A stretch of 64,000 nucleotides of DNA from Mesorhizobium sp. GTDB taxonomy: Bacteria > Pseudomonadota > Alphaproteobacteria > Rhizobiales > Rhizobiaceae. Position 1 is the first letter of the stretch; every line of letters starts with the position of its first letter. The notes below the pieces were generated by a model. That model was not told the origin of the DNA and did not search any database. It saw only the letters and a list, made by a program, of their open reading frames with translations. Shown in pieces: positions 48,705 through 58,041 of the stretch. Where the stretch lies: the NCBI RefSeq assembly GCF_004962245.1, contig NZ_SUHQ01000014.1:124001-188000 (forward strand). The letters run 5' to 3'. Position numbers and translations under genes: made by a program.

Positions 48705-49019
48705 TCAGCCGTTCTGAAGCTCAGCGAGTTCGATCGTGACTCGTAGCACGGCGAGCTCAGGTCTCTTTGGCCTGGAGCCCACCATTGAGACAATTCCCGC
48801 CCGCTCAAGGGCAGCCAAGGAGCGGGATACGTTCGGCTGCGGGCGCGATGCCAACCGGCACAGTTCCGTGATGCTTTGCGGACGGTGCCGATGAATCAGC
48901 GCCACCAGCCGACAATTTTCAGGAGTCAACGCCCGCAGGATCTCTTCCGGCGAATACGACTGAGCCATTGGTTCAAGAACCGCCAGATGCTGCGCCTCCT
49001 GAGCCGCCGCCGTCATCAT
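48705..49019 (-). CDS. Winged-HTH regulator, third gene of HEPN-MNT module
   Basis: A ~104-aa MarR/HVO_A0114-like winged HTH: RPQSITELCRLASRPQPNVS, then RSLAALERAGIVSMVGSRPK. ATG 49019 overlaps hepT by 47 nt; the next start, 48968, would begin just after the hepT stop, and the SD does not decide. It is last in a minus-strand run mntA-hepT-HTH. A dedicated regulator as third member is unusual for this module; it may autoregulate through the palindrome upstream of mntA. Confidence 0.75.
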   Translation of the reverse strand: MMTAAAQEAQHLAVLEPMAQSYSPEEILRALTPENCRLVALIHRHRPQSITELCRLASRPQPNVSRSLAALERAGIVSMVGSRPKRPELAVLRVTIELAELQNG

Positions 49020-49509
49020 TATCGTGCGTGTTTTCCTCGGTAAGAGTTCTCTCCAAGGAAACAATGGCCTCGACGAAAGACGGAAGTGCCTCTTTAACCC
49101 TTTCGAGGTTTTCGTGCACCCTATCTGTTTTCAGGTCAAAACCGTAGCGATGCCGCACCAGGTGACGGAAGCCCTTCAACTCACCCAAGGACTGATAAAG
49201 CTCGGGATCGAGCACAGCTGGGCGGATGCCTGCAATTTCCGCCGACATCTGATCGAGCACGTCCTGGTGCGCCGTAGGCCCTTGAGGAACCAGGCCGTCT
49301 ATATCGTTGGCTAAGCTGAGCAGGATGTCCTCGATGCCGTTATAGACATTGTGAATTCCCAGCGAAACAGCCGCCACCGCTCCCCATTCGCCGAGTGACA
49401 TCTCACTCCCATGAGCCAACAGATATTCCTCGATCTGCTGCAGTTCCTTCGCAGCGCGGTCGATTTTTGGCGACAGTTTCGCAAATGCCGGATGCTTAAA
49501 CGCAGTCAT
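48973..49509 (-). CDS. hepT: HEPN toxin (HepT-like)
   Basis: A 178-aa HEPN-domain ribonuclease. It has the RX4HXY signature of HepT toxins: Arg115, His120 and Tyr122 in FRHLVRHRYGFDL. In characterised MntA-HepT pairs the antitoxin adds AMP units to that Tyr. A Gly/Ser/Asp-rich tail (DDGGGSGGAASGG) follows. ATG 49509 (MTAFKHPAFAKLS) overlaps the mntA stop by 14 nt; a longer frame to 49551 adds nothing. Gene order, antitoxin then toxin, is standard. Confidence 0.85.
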   Translation of the reverse strand: MTAFKHPAFAKLSPKIDRAAKELQQIEEYLLAHGSEMSLGEWGAVAAVSLGIHNVYNGIEDILLSLANDIDGLVPQGPTAHQDVLDQMSAEIAGIRPAVLDPELYQSLGELKGFRHLVRHRYGFDLKTDRVHENLERVKEALPSFVEAIVSLERTLTEENTHDNDDGGGSGGAASGGS

Positions 49510-49816
49510 TGAGCAATTCCTGCACTCGTTCGGCCGATATGTCTGAGGCAAAGATCAGATCGTAGGGAATGTTCGTTCCCCGAAGCTGGTCTGCGACCAA
49601 GCGCTCGACCATGGCCCGACGTGCAGGATCAGTGCTTCCGTGAATTAGCAAATCTACGTCCGAGTGGACGCGGAAACTACTTCTCGCGAGAGATCCGACA
49701 ACGGAGATATCGACACCGCGGGCTTTGGCGTTCAGGAGAATGCGCGCTACACAAGCCTGCGCGGTCTTACGGCGATCGTTAGCCCTTCGATGGATCAAAG
49801 TGTCGATCTTGTTCAT
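49496..49816 (-). CDS. mntA: MNT-domain nucleotidyltransferase antitoxin (MntA-like)
   Basis: A 106-aa minimal nucleotidyltransferase. The GSX10DXD active site is exact: Gly41-Ser42 in SVVGSLARSS and Asp53/Asp55 in SDVDLL. MntA antitoxins neutralise HepT by polyAMPylating its RX4HXY Tyr. Start ATG 49816 (MNKIDTLIHRRANDR) fits the family; the in-frame ATG cluster near 49894 would add 26 unrelated residues. An AT-rich promoter with a perfect palindrome lies 83 nt upstream. Confidence 0.85.
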   Translation of the reverse strand: MNKIDTLIHRRANDRRKTAQACVARILLNAKARGVDISVVGSLARSSFRVHSDVDLLIHGSTDPARRAMVERLVADQLRGTNIPYDLIFASDISAERVQELLNDCV

Positions 49817-49898
49817 CTTTTCGCCCGTGGCCTTTGGTCCAAACGTGCCCTGTGGGTGGATTGTCACAACTCCGCAAGCATTCGCGTCCATCATATAA

Positions 49899-49919
49899 AT
49901 ATATCAATTCATGATATAT
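49899..49919. promoter_or_regulatory. Palindromic operator upstream of mntA-hepT
   Basis: ATATATCA (49899-49906) and TGATATAT (49912-49919) are perfect inverted 8-mers with a 5-nt spacer, inside an AT-rich island in otherwise GC-rich DNA. The position between divergent mntA and traG suits an operator bound by the module's winged-HTH protein. Binding is inferred. Confidence 0.6.
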
Positions 49920-50173
49920 ATTCAAGCGATTTGCCCGGTGAGGGGCATCCTTCCGACCGGAACTTAGCGCATGTCTTTTTTCGTCCGCAATGGAACGCAA
50001 TGGCTGCGGGACGTCCCACCGCTTTGATTGTTGTGATCGAAGCTTGCATCGCATTCAACAAGTCTCTCCAGGTCTGGCTACGCCTCGCCGCTCTGACCAG
50101 TCCTTTTCCCTTGCACATGTGCAAAACGGACACTCTTTATCCGCTCCCGATTGTTTGGCCGGGGAGAAGAGAA
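49920..50173. other. Promoter region of the traG-trb operon
   Basis: The traG frame stays open through this region but shows no TraG-like sequence before 50174. I regard it as the untranslated promoter region between the divergent toxin-antitoxin and transfer operons. No tra-box-like palindrome was seen. Confidence 0.4.
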
Positions 50174-52171
50174 TTGCCGGCGACCAAAATCCTGTGGGGT
50201 CAGGTCCTGACTGTCATTTTGATAGTGCTCGTCACCACATGGTGCGCGACACAATGGACGGCATGGCGGCTCGGCTTCCAGTCGCAGCTCGGTTCGCCTT
50301 GGTTCGAATTTGCCGGCCAATCGGTCTATCCACCCCCCGCATTCTTCTGGTGGTGGTTTTTCTATGACGCCTATGCGCCGGAGGTTTTCATCGAGGGGGC
50401 ACTGTTTGCCGCAAGTGGCAGCTTCATCGCGATCGCAGTTGCGATTTGGATGTCGGTATGGCGGGCGCGGGAAGCAAAAAACACCGCCACCTACGGTTCG
50501 GCGCGCTGGGCGACGCGCAGCGAAATCAAAGCCGAAGGCATGGTCGGTCCCGATGGCGTGGTGCTCGGCAAGTTGCAGGGCGACTATCTTCGACACGACG
50601 GTCCCGAACACGTCCTGTGCTTCGCGCCAACCAGGAGCGGCAAGGGCGTTGGGCTCGTTATTCCCACGCTGCTGACGTGGCCGGCATCGGCGATCGTCCA
50701 TGACATCAAGGGCGAAAACTGGGAGCTGACGGCCGGATGGCGAGCCCGCTTTGGCCGCGTGCTGCTGTTCGACCCGACCAATACGACGTCGGCGGCCTAC
50801 AATCCATTGCTGGAAGTGCGGCGAGGCGAATGGGAAGTACGCGACGTCCAGAATGTCGCCGACGTGCTCGTCGATCCCGAAGGCTCATTGGAACGGCGCA
50901 ACCACTGGGAAAAAACCAGCCACGCGCTGCTCGTCGGCGCCATCCTGCATGTCCTCTATGCCGAGCAGGACAAGACGCTTGCTGGCGTGGCAAACCTTCT
51001 CTCCGATCCACAGCGGCCTATCGAAAAGACATTGCGCACCATGATGCTGACGAACCACCTAGGTGAGGGCGGTCCGCATCCGGTTGTGGCATCGGCCGCA
51101 CGGGAACTGCTCAACAAGTCCGAAAACGAGCGCTCCGGGGTGCTGTCGACAGCCATGAGTTTTTTGGGACTCTACCGCGACCCTGTGGTCGCGAGGGTGA
51201 CCTCTCGTTGCGATTGGCGGATCGCCGATCTTGTCGAAGGCGAGCGGCCGACGACGCTGTACCTGGTCGTCCCGCCATCGGATATTAGCCGTACCAAACC
51301 GCTCATCCGCCTGGTGCTTAACCAGATCGGCCGCAGGCTGACCGAGGATCTCCATGCCAGGGATCGGCGACAACGACTGTTGATGATGCTCGACGAGTTC
51401 CCGGCCCTCGGTCGGCTCGATTTCTTCGAATCAGCTCTCGCCTTCATGGCTGGCTACGGCATGAGGGCCTTTCTGGTTGCGCAGTCGCTAAACCAGATCG
51501 AAAAGGCCTACGGTCTCAACAACTCCATCCTCGACAACTGCCACGTGCGTGTCAGCTTCGCCACCAATGACGAGCGCACCGCCAAGCGCGTCTCCGATTC
51601 ACTGGGCTTGGCGACCGAGCTGCGCGCCATGAAGAACTATGCCGGGCACAGACTTTCCCCCTGGCTCGGACATCTCATGGTGTCGCGGCAGGAGACGGCG
51701 CGTGCTCTGATGACGCCGGGCGAGATCATGCAACTGCCACCGACCGACGCCATCGTCATGGTGTCTGGTCTGTTTCCGATCCGGGCCAAGAAGGCGCGCT
51801 ATTTTGCCGATCCGCGACTTGCCGAACGCGTCTTGCCGCCGCCCCAGCCCGACAAATCCGACGCAACATTGCGCCGCGACGACTGGACCGACTTAACAAC
51901 TCCCCCGGTCCCGGGAGACGTTGCTCCGCAATCGAACCCTCGAATGGAACCGCAGGACGAGGACCCGGCAAATGGCGGCATCCGCCGCCAGCCCGAACTC
52001 TCCGAACACGAGGACATCGCGACCGAGCGAACCGCGCAGCGCAATGACGAGTTCGACCTCGATCGGGACGAGCCCGACTACGATGCCTCCCGACGACGTT
52101 CAGTCGATCTGGCAATGCAGCGCGCCGCACGGCAGGCCAGCCTCGATCGCAATGACGGCATGGAGCTTTGA
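50174..52171 (+). CDS. traG: Type IV coupling protein TraG (VirD4)
   Basis: A 665-aa membrane-anchored ATPase that delivers the relaxase-DNA complex to the mating channel. Two N-terminal membrane helices are visible (ILWGQVLTVILIVLVTTW; FIEGALFAASGSFIAIAVAI). Walker A is FAPTRSGKGVGLVIPTLL and Walker B is LLMMLDEFPALGRLD. The acidic C-terminus is charged and repetitive. TTG 50174 is chosen because TraG proteins begin (M)xATKILWGQ and a GGGGAG SD precedes it; ATG 50117 is an alternative. It leads the traG-copG-trb operon. In relatives it follows rlxS, from which it is separated here. Confidence 0.9.
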   Translation: MPATKILWGQVLTVILIVLVTTWCATQWTAWRLGFQSQLGSPWFEFAGQSVYPPPAFFWWWFFYDAYAPEVFIEGALFAASGSFIAIAVAIWMSVWRAREAKNTATYGSARWATRSEIKAEGMVGPDGVVLGKLQGDYLRHDGPEHVLCFAPTRSGKGVGLVIPTLLTWPASAIVHDIKGENWELTAGWRARFGRVLLFDPTNTTSAAYNPLLEVRRGEWEVRDVQNVADVLVDPEGSLERRNHWEKTSHALLVGAILHVLYAEQDKTLAGVANLLSDPQRPIEKTLRTMMLTNHLGEGGPHPVVASAARELLNKSENERSGVLSTAMSFLGLYRDPVVARVTSRCDWRIADLVEGERPTTLYLVVPPSDISRTKPLIRLVLNQIGRRLTEDLHARDRRQRLLMMLDEFPALGRLDFFESALAFMAGYGMRAFLVAQSLNQIEKAYGLNNSILDNCHVRVSFATNDERTAKRVSDSLGLATELRAMKNYAGHRLSPWLGHLMVSRQETARALMTPGEIMQLPPTDAIVMVSGLFPIRAKKARYFADPRLAERVLPPPQPDKSDATLRRDDWTDLTTPPVPGDVAPQSNPRMEPQDEDPANGGIRRQPELSEHEDIATERTAQRNDEFDLDRDEPDYDASRRRSVDLAMQRAARQASLDRNDGMEL

Positions 52172-52174
52172 GCC

Positions 52175-52627
52175 GTGAAGAGCCAGAAGAAAAAGCGGCT
52201 CTCGGCCTATCTCGATCCTGACGTCATGAACGCGCTCGCCGACTATTCGGCACGGCGCGACGTCTCGCTATCGCTGGTCGCCGAGGCAGCAATCGCCTCG
52301 TTTCTGTCACCGGACGCCGAGGAGCGGAAGGAGGCGGCAATCACCCGCCGGCTCGACCAGATCGACCGACGCGTGCAGCGTGTCGAGCGCGATGTTGGTA
52401 TTGCCATCGAGACACTGGCGCTGTTCGTCCACTTTTGGCTCAGCTCGACCCCGGTCTTGCCGGAATCCGTGCGGGCCGAGGCTCGTGCAAAAGGACCACA
52501 GCGCTATGACCGCTTTGTCGATGCACTGGGTCGCAGGTTGAGCAAAGGGCCACAACTCCGCCAGGAGATCGCCGCCAACGTCCCGGCCGCGCCACCGGCT
52601 GGCACAGATGAGTTGCCGGCGCGGTAG
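52175..52627 (+). CDS. CopG-family ribbon-helix-helix protein
   Basis: A 150-aa protein with an N-terminal RHH motif (KRLSAYLDPDVMNALADYSA, RRDVSLSLVAEAAIASFL). A coiled-coil-like helix (RRLDQIDRRVQRVERDVGIA) and a hydrophobic stretch follow. GTG start 4 nt after traG. A CopG-type gene invariably sits between traG and trbB in this ICE class; it may regulate the operon or assist the relaxosome. The function is inferred. Confidence 0.82.
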   Translation: MKSQKKKRLSAYLDPDVMNALADYSARRDVSLSLVAEAAIASFLSPDAEERKEAAITRRLDQIDRRVQRVERDVGIAIETLALFVHFWLSSTPVLPESVRAEARAKGPQRYDRFVDALGRRLSKGPQLRQEIAANVPAAPPAGTDELPAR

Positions 52628-52779
52628 ATCGCCGGGCAGGGCGGTGAGGGCCGCCGCACCGCATTTTGCAAGTCTCTTCACGTCGTATCGCGATCGCTCG
52701 CTTTTGCTTGTTGCAAGGTCGCCATTCCTGCCTCTTCTAATCATCCCCGACCTCGGCACGAACAAACGCGCTGCAAGAA

Positions 52780-53802
52780 ATGGGGATCATCGTGGCAATC
52801 GACCATCATCACGGCAGTCAAGCATTCTCGCGTGGTGCGCGCATGTTGCGTACTGCGCTAGGCCCGGCCATTCAGGCTTTCCTTCAAGATCCGGCGATCG
52901 TCGAGGTGATGCTCAACCCGGATGGGCGTCTGTGGGTCGACCGGCTGAAGGAAGGCCTGTGCGCCACTGATGAATTGCTGGCCCCCGCCGACGGCGAGCG
53001 CATCATCCGCTTGGTCGCCCATCATGTCGGCGCCGAGGTTCATCCAGGTAGCCCGCGCGTCTCGGCAGAGCTGCCGCAGACCGGGGAGCGCTTCGAGGGC
53101 CTGCTGCCGCCTGTTGTAACAGGCCCCACCTTCGCCATCCGCAAGCCGGCCGTCGCCGTGTTCACGCTTCAAGATTATGTCGCCGACGGCCTCATCACCG
53201 AGGTCCAGGCTTGCGTGCTCCGGCGCGCCGTAGAAAGGCGAAAGAACGTGCTGGTCGCCGGCGGCACGTCGACTGGCAAGACCACCCTGGTCAATGCGTT
53301 GCTGGCGGAGGTGGCGAAGACTTCGGATCGCGTTGTGCTGATCGAGGATACGCGCGAGCTGCAGTGCGCGGCAGCCAATCTGATCGCCCTGCGCACCAAG
53401 GACGGCGTTGCTTCGCTCTCCGATCTGGTGAAATCATCGATGCGGCTTCGCCCCGATCGTATCCCCATCGGCGAGGTGCGCGGCGCAGAAGCCCTCGATC
53501 TGCTGAAAGCCTGGGGCACCGGCCATCCGGGCGGCATCGGCACCATTCATGCAAACTCCGCACTCGGTGCGCTGCGCCGTCTCGAGCAACTCGTACAGGA
53601 AGCCGTCGTCACAGTGCCGCGCGCGCTCATTGCCGAGACGATCGACCTTGTTGCCGTGCTCGCCGGCCGGGGTTCGGCCAGGAGGCTCGTTGAGATCGCG
53701 ATCGTCGAAGGGCTCGATCCCTCCACCGATGACTATCGAACGCTCGAGGCCAAGCTCGAGACGGAGCCAGCCGCGAATTCCCAGTCCCTCATGGAGCTCT
53801 AG
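52780..53802 (+). CDS. trbB: Conjugal transfer ATPase TrbB (VirB11-like)
   Basis: A 340-aa hexameric secretion ATPase. It has an N-terminal domain ([33 protein letters not shown]) and a RecA core with Walker [16 protein letters not shown], Asp box [10 protein letters not shown], Walker B-like [13 protein letters not shown] and the His box [17 protein letters not shown] 52780 is used; GTG 52792 (VAIDHHHG) with GGGGA upstream matches the usual start and may be the real one. It powers pilus assembly and substrate transfer with TrbE. Confidence 0.92.
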   Translation: MGIIVAIDHHHGSQAFSRGARMLRTALGPAIQAFLQDPAIVEVMLNPDGRLWVDRLKEGLCATDELLAPADGERIIRLVAHHVGAEVHPGSPRVSAELPQTGERFEGLLPPVVTGPTFAIRKPAVAVFTLQDYVADGLITEVQACVLRRAVERRKNVLVAGGTSTGKTTLVNALLAEVAKTSDRVVLIEDTRELQCAAANLIALRTKDGVASLSDLVKSSMRLRPDRIPIGEVRGAEALDLLKAWGTGHPGGIGTIHANSALGALRRLEQLVQEAVVTVPRALIAETIDLVAVLAGRGSARRLVEIAIVEGLDPSTDDYRTLEAKLETEPAANSQSLMEL

Positions 53803-53806
53803 AAAA

Positions 53807-54151
53807 ATGAATCCGATCCGCTTCCGATCGTCGTCTGTCCGCAATCTCGGCACCGGGCTGCCGCTGGCCATAACGACCGCCACGGCCATGGCGATCGCGC
53901 CTGCCCACGCGGCGGGCTCCTCGATGCCGTGGGAGGAGCCGCTTCAACAGATCCTCGAATCCATCGAGGGGCCGGTCGCCAAGATCGTGGCGGTGATCAT
54001 CATCATTGTTACCGGCCTGTCGCTTGCCTTCGGCGACACGTCTGGAGGCTTCCGGCGCCTGATCCAGATCGTCTTCGGTCTGTCGATCGCTTTCGCGGCG
54101 AGCTCGTTCTTCCTGTCCTTCTTCTCCTTCGGCGGTGGAGTGCTGATCTGA
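53807..54151 (+). CDS. trbC: Conjugal pilin TrbC (VirB2-like)
   Basis: A 114-aa prepilin with a long signal sequence (PLAITTATAMAIAPAHAAGS) and two hydrophobic helices (VAKIVAVIIIIVTGLSLAF; LIQIVFGLSIAFAASSFFLS). TrbC is processed and, in RP4, cyclised by TraF; a traF gene exists 16 kb to the left. ATG 53807 is 4 nt after trbB. Its stop overlaps the trbD start (TGATG). Confidence 0.9.
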   Translation: MNPIRFRSSSVRNLGTGLPLAITTATAMAIAPAHAAGSSMPWEEPLQQILESIEGPVAKIVAVIIIIVTGLSLAFGDTSGGFRRLIQIVFGLSIAFAASSFFLSFFSFGGGVLI

Positions 54152-54414
54152 TGGACGAGGATGTTCGTGGTTTTTTCGCGCCGGTGCACCGCGCGCTCAC
54201 CGAACAGATCCTGCTCGGTGGCGCGCCGCGCGCGATCGCCATCGCCAACGCTACGCTGGCCGGCGCGGTCGGCCTGGGGTTGAGGCTCTGGATTGCCGGT
54301 CTCGTCATCTGGGCGGTCGGCCATTTTGCAGCCGTTTGGGCAGCCAAACGCGATGCACAGTTCGTCGACGTGGTTCGCCGGCATTTGCGCTACCCCGCGC
54401 ATTTCGGCTGCTGA
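54151..54414 (+). CDS. trbD: Conjugal transfer protein TrbD (VirB3-like)
   Basis: An 87-aa inner-membrane protein. The N-terminus DEDVRGFFAPVHRALTEQIL and a membrane region (AIAIANATLAGAVGLGLRLW, IAGLVIWAVGHFAAVW) match VirB3/TrbD proteins, which anchor the TrbE ATPase. The ATG overlaps the trbC stop; trbE starts 12 nt after its stop. Confidence 0.9.
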   Translation: MDEDVRGFFAPVHRALTEQILLGGAPRAIAIANATLAGAVGLGLRLWIAGLVIWAVGHFAAVWAAKRDAQFVDVVRRHLRYPAHFGC

Positions 54415-54426
54415 GAGGTTCTTAAG

Positions 54427-56934
54427 ATGATCAACCTCGCCGAATACCGCAGACGCTCACGCAGCCTTGCCGACTATCTGCCTTGGGCCGCCTTGGTCGC
54501 GCCCGGTGTGGTGCTCAATAAGGATGGCTCATTCCAGAGGACAGCAGGTTTTCGCGGTCCCGATCTGGACTCGGCCACACCTGCAGAACTGGTCGGCACG
54601 ACGGCACGCCTGAACAGTGCGCTGCGCCGTCTTGGCTCCGGCTGGGCGATCTTCGTCGAAGCCCAGCGAAATCCAGCCACCGATTATCCCGACAGCACAT
54701 TCCCCGACGGCGCTTCAGCACTGCTCGAGCTCGAGCGGCGCGAGCAGTTCGAAGACTCCGGTATGCTGTTTGAGAGCAGCTATTTTCTCACCTTCGTCTG
54801 GCTGCCGCCCGCCGAGGAAGCATCGCGGATGGAAAGCTGGCTTTACGAAGGCCGGGACCAGAGCGGCGTCGATCCCTGGGAACTCCTGAAGAGCTTTGTC
54901 GACCGCACCGACCGCGTCCTCAACCTCATCGAGGGTTTCGTTCCCGAAGCCGGCTGGCTCGATGATTGCGAGACGCTGACCTATTTGCATTCCTGCGTTT
55001 CCACCAAGCGCCACCATGTCCGTGTTCCCGAAACGCCCATGCATCTCGACGCGCTGCTGGTCGATCAGTCGCTTGCCGGTGGGCTCGAACCACGCCTTGG
55101 CGATGTCCATCTTCGCACCCTCACCATCACCGGATTTCCCACCACAACTTTTCCCGGGATCCTCGACGATCTCAACAGACTGGCCTTCCTCTACCGTTGG
55201 TCGACGCGCGCGATCATGCTCGACAAGACCGACGCAACCAAGTTGGTGACGAAGATCCGCCGCCAGTGGTTTGCCAAACGCAAGTCCGTCGCCGCGATCC
55301 TCAAGGAGGTGATGACCAACGAGGCGTCCGTGCTCGTCGATACGGATGCGGCCAACAAGGCCGCCGACGCGGACGCCGCGCTCCAGGACCTAGGCTCAGA
55401 CCAGATCGGCGAGGCTTACGTCACCGCCACCGTGACAGTGTGGGATGCCGATCCGTCGATCGCCGACGAGAAGCTGCGGCTGGCAGAAAAAGTCATCCAG
55501 GGTCGAGACTTCACTTGCATCGTCGAAGGCGTCAACGCCATCGAGGCGTGGCTCGGCGGCATTCCCGGCCATGTTTATGCAAATGTCCGGCAACCACCAC
55601 TCTCGACCTTAAATCTCGCCCACATGATCCCGCTCTCGGCGGTCTGGGCGGGACCGGCTGAGGACGAGCATTTTGGCGCGCCCCCGTTGTTCTTCGCCAG
55701 GACGGAAGGTGCGACGCCGTTCCGGTTCAGCCTGCATGTCGGTGATGTCGGCCATACGCTGGTCGTCGGCCCGACGGGTGCCGGCAAATCCGTGCTGCTC
55801 GCGCTGATGGCACTGCAATTCCGGCGCTACGACGACAACCAGATATTTGCCTTCGACTTCGGCGGTTCGATCCGGGCGGCCATGCTCGCCATGGATGGCG
55901 AGTGGCACAATCTCGGCGGCAATGCCGTAAGCGGGCAAAGGGTCGCCGATCCGCTCGCCGTGCTCACCCTGGCGGATCTCTCGGACGCTGCCGACGCCGT
56001 TTCGTTGCAGCCGCTGGGCCGTGTCCATCACACATCGGAGCGTGCCTGGGCTGCAGACTGGCTCATCGACATTCTCCTGCGCGAAGGCGTGCTCGTCACG
56101 CCGCAGGTCAAGGAATATCTCTGGTCGGCACTCACCTCACTGGCCTCCGCGCCGGTTCAGGAACGAACACTGACCGGTCTGACCGTGCTGCTGCAATCCG
56201 CGCCTTTGAAGGATGCGCTGCGTCCCTATTGCGTCGGTGGCCCCTATGGCCGGCTGCTCGATGCCGAGCACGAGCGTCTGAGCGAAGCACCAGTACAGGC
56301 CTTCGAGACCGAAGGCCTGATCGGCACCGGGGCGGCTCAGCCTGTGCTCGCCTATCTCTTCCATCGCATCGAGCAGAGGATGGATGGGCGGCCGACGTTG
56401 CTGATTATCGATGAAGGCTGGCTGGCGCTCGACGATGGCGGTTTCGCCGATCAGTTGCGCGAATGGCTGAAGACGCTTCGCAAGAAGAACGCCTCCGTCA
56501 TCTTCGCCACGCAGTCGCTGTCCGACATCGACGGCTCGCCAATCGCGCCTGCCATCGTCGAGAGCTGCCCGACACGGTTGTTCCTGCCGAATGAGCGTGC
56601 CATCGAGCCGCAGATCACTCAAATATACCGCCGTTTCGGTCTCAACGATCGCCAGATAGAGATCATCGCCCGGGCAACCCCAAAGCGCGACTACTACTGC
56701 CAGTCGCGGCGCGGCAATCGCCTGTTCGAACTTGGACTTGGTCCGGTCGCGCTGGCGCTGTGTGCTGTTTCCTCCAAGTCCGACCATGCGGCGATTGAGC
56801 GGATTATCGGCGAGGGTGGCCGAAAAGATTTCCTCGAGGCCTGGCTTGCCAATCGCGGTCTTTCCTGGGCGGCCGAACTCATTCCCAATCTCACCAATGT
56901 CATCGATCAATCCGCAAAGGACATTTCGTCATGA
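54427..56934 (+). CDS. trbE: Conjugal transfer ATPase TrbE (VirB4-like)
   Basis: An 835-aa CagE_TrbE_VirB-family ATPase, the conserved motor of the channel. The N-terminal domain (NLAEYRRRSRSLADYLPWAA) is followed by the C-terminal RecA-like domain with Walker A VVGPTGAGKSVLLALM and Walker B TLLIIDEGWLALDDG, then FATQSLSDI. Length is normal. The stop overlaps the trbJ start (ATGA). Confidence 0.94.
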   Translation: MINLAEYRRRSRSLADYLPWAALVAPGVVLNKDGSFQRTAGFRGPDLDSATPAELVGTTARLNSALRRLGSGWAIFVEAQRNPATDYPDSTFPDGASALLELERREQFEDSGMLFESSYFLTFVWLPPAEEASRMESWLYEGRDQSGVDPWELLKSFVDRTDRVLNLIEGFVPEAGWLDDCETLTYLHSCVSTKRHHVRVPETPMHLDALLVDQSLAGGLEPRLGDVHLRTLTITGFPTTTFPGILDDLNRLAFLYRWSTRAIMLDKTDATKLVTKIRRQWFAKRKSVAAILKEVMTNEASVLVDTDAANKAADADAALQDLGSDQIGEAYVTATVTVWDADPSIADEKLRLAEKVIQGRDFTCIVEGVNAIEAWLGGIPGHVYANVRQPPLSTLNLAHMIPLSAVWAGPAEDEHFGAPPLFFARTEGATPFRFSLHVGDVGHTLVVGPTGAGKSVLLALMALQFRRYDDNQIFAFDFGGSIRAAMLAMDGEWHNLGGNAVSGQRVADPLAVLTLADLSDAADAVSLQPLGRVHHTSERAWAADWLIDILLREGVLVTPQVKEYLWSALTSLASAPVQERTLTGLTVLLQSAPLKDALRPYCVGGPYGRLLDAEHERLSEAPVQAFETEGLIGTGAAQPVLAYLFHRIEQRMDGRPTLLIIDEGWLALDDGGFADQLREWLKTLRKKNASVIFATQSLSDIDGSPIAPAIVESCPTRLFLPNERAIEPQITQIYRRFGLNDRQIEIIARATPKRDYYCQSRRGNRLFELGLGPVALALCAVSSKSDHAAIERIIGEGGRKDFLEAWLANRGLSWAAELIPNLTNVIDQSAKDISS

Positions 56935-57680
56935 ATTGGGTTTGCAGCCATCTTCGCGTCCGTCGCATCGGGGCCGCAACTGTCGTCGCCGTCACCGTCG
57001 GGCTGTCATCAATGCCGGCTTCGGCTCTCATCGTATTCGATCCCAGGAACTACACCGAAAACCTGCTTTCGGCCTCGCGGGCCCTGGAGCAGATCAATAA
57101 CCAGATCACCTCGCTTCAGAACGAAACCCAGATGCTGATCAATCAGGCGAAGCATCTCACAACATTGCCGACCTCGCTGCTTGGCCAGATCGAAGATAAT
57201 TTTTCTGCGATGAAGAGCCTGCTCGACGAGGCAAACAAGCTCGCCTACAGCGTTCAGGATATCGAAAGTCAGTTTGAGTCGACCTACCAGCAGTTCGGGT
57301 CCGACCTTTCCAACGAGCAACTTGTCGAGGGCGCGCACGAGCGCTGGCAGACATCGGTGTCGGCTTTTGAGCATTCGCTGAAAGCCGGCGCCGTCGCCGT
57401 CGACAACATTGCGGGGACACAACAACAGACCAGTTCACTGGTTAACGCAAGCCAGTCAGCCGTCGGCGTCCTGCAGGCGACACAAGCCGGTAACCAGCTT
57501 CTCGCCGTGCAGGCCAAGCAGGTTGCCGACCTCACCGCCATGCTCGCCGCGCAAGGAAGAGCAGCTGTCCTCCAAGAGGCGAGGCAGGCGGCAGCCCAGG
57601 AGCAGGCCCAAGAGCAGTTCAGCCGCTTCATGACGGGCAGCAGCTACAGCCCGTCATCCGTGAAGATGTTCCACGACTGA
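56931..57680 (+). CDS. trbJ: Conjugal transfer protein TrbJ (VirB5-like)
   Basis: A 249-aa secreted protein with a signal peptide (GAATVVAVTVGLSSMPASAL) followed by the TrbJ opening IVFDPRNYTENLLSASRALE and long amphipathic helices rich in Gln (QINNQITSLQNETQMLINQA). VirB5/TrbJ proteins form a minor pilus-tip component for mating contact. It overlaps trbE by 4 nt. The C-terminus is Gln/Ala-rich and probably coiled coil. Confidence 0.92.
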   Translation: MNWVCSHLRVRRIGAATVVAVTVGLSSMPASALIVFDPRNYTENLLSASRALEQINNQITSLQNETQMLINQAKHLTTLPTSLLGQIEDNFSAMKSLLDEANKLAYSVQDIESQFESTYQQFGSDLSNEQLVEGAHERWQTSVSAFEHSLKAGAVAVDNIAGTQQQTSSLVNASQSAVGVLQATQAGNQLLAVQAKQVADLTAMLAAQGRAAVLQEARQAAAQEQAQEQFSRFMTGSSYSPSSVKMFHD

Positions 57681-57690
57681 GCTGGTCGTC

Positions 57691-58041
57691 ATGGATCCCA
57701 AGATCGCCGCCCGGATGATAGCCGTCCTTGCCCTAGGCGCCGCCATGACCGCCGCCTTCATGGCGTTGCGCGGCAACGGCTCGCAGGACGCGTCCTCCCC
57801 GCGCTCCGCACGTCCGGGCGGCGAGCCGGCAGCGATCGAACTTGCCCGCTGCCGAGACATCGGCATGGCAGCGATAGATGATGAAGCCTGCAGGAAGATG
57901 TGGGCGAAGAACCGTCGGCGTTTCCTGGGGTCGTCGCGCCCAGCTACGCCATACGTAGCTCCATCAATCGAAAATGACCAGAGCCGGCCGCTGCCGTCCG
58001 GCGCGAAAAACCAGTCCCACCCCGGAACTCTCACGCCATGA
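57691..58041 (+). CDS. trbK: Entry-exclusion protein TrbK (TrbK-alt type)
   Basis: A 116-aa protein at the usual trbK position. A short N-terminal membrane anchor (MIAVLALGAAMTAAFMALRG) is followed by the small domain AIELARCRDIGMAAIDDEAC, then RKMWAKNRRRFLG, typical of the TrbK-alt family. Entry-exclusion proteins block redundant uptake of the same element. The Pro/Ser-rich C-terminus is not conserved. It overlaps trbL by 4 nt. Confidence 0.82.
   Translation: MDPKIAARMIAVLALGAAMTAAFMALRGNGSQDASSPRSARPGGEPAAIELARCRDIGMAAIDDEACRKMWAKNRRRFLGSSRPATPYVAPSIENDQSRPLPSGAKNQSHPGTLTP

Noticed and set aside
49664..50173. In-frame upstream extension of traG by 170 codons
   Set aside because: It crosses the mntA gene and the AT-rich palindrome, and TraG similarity begins only at 50174.
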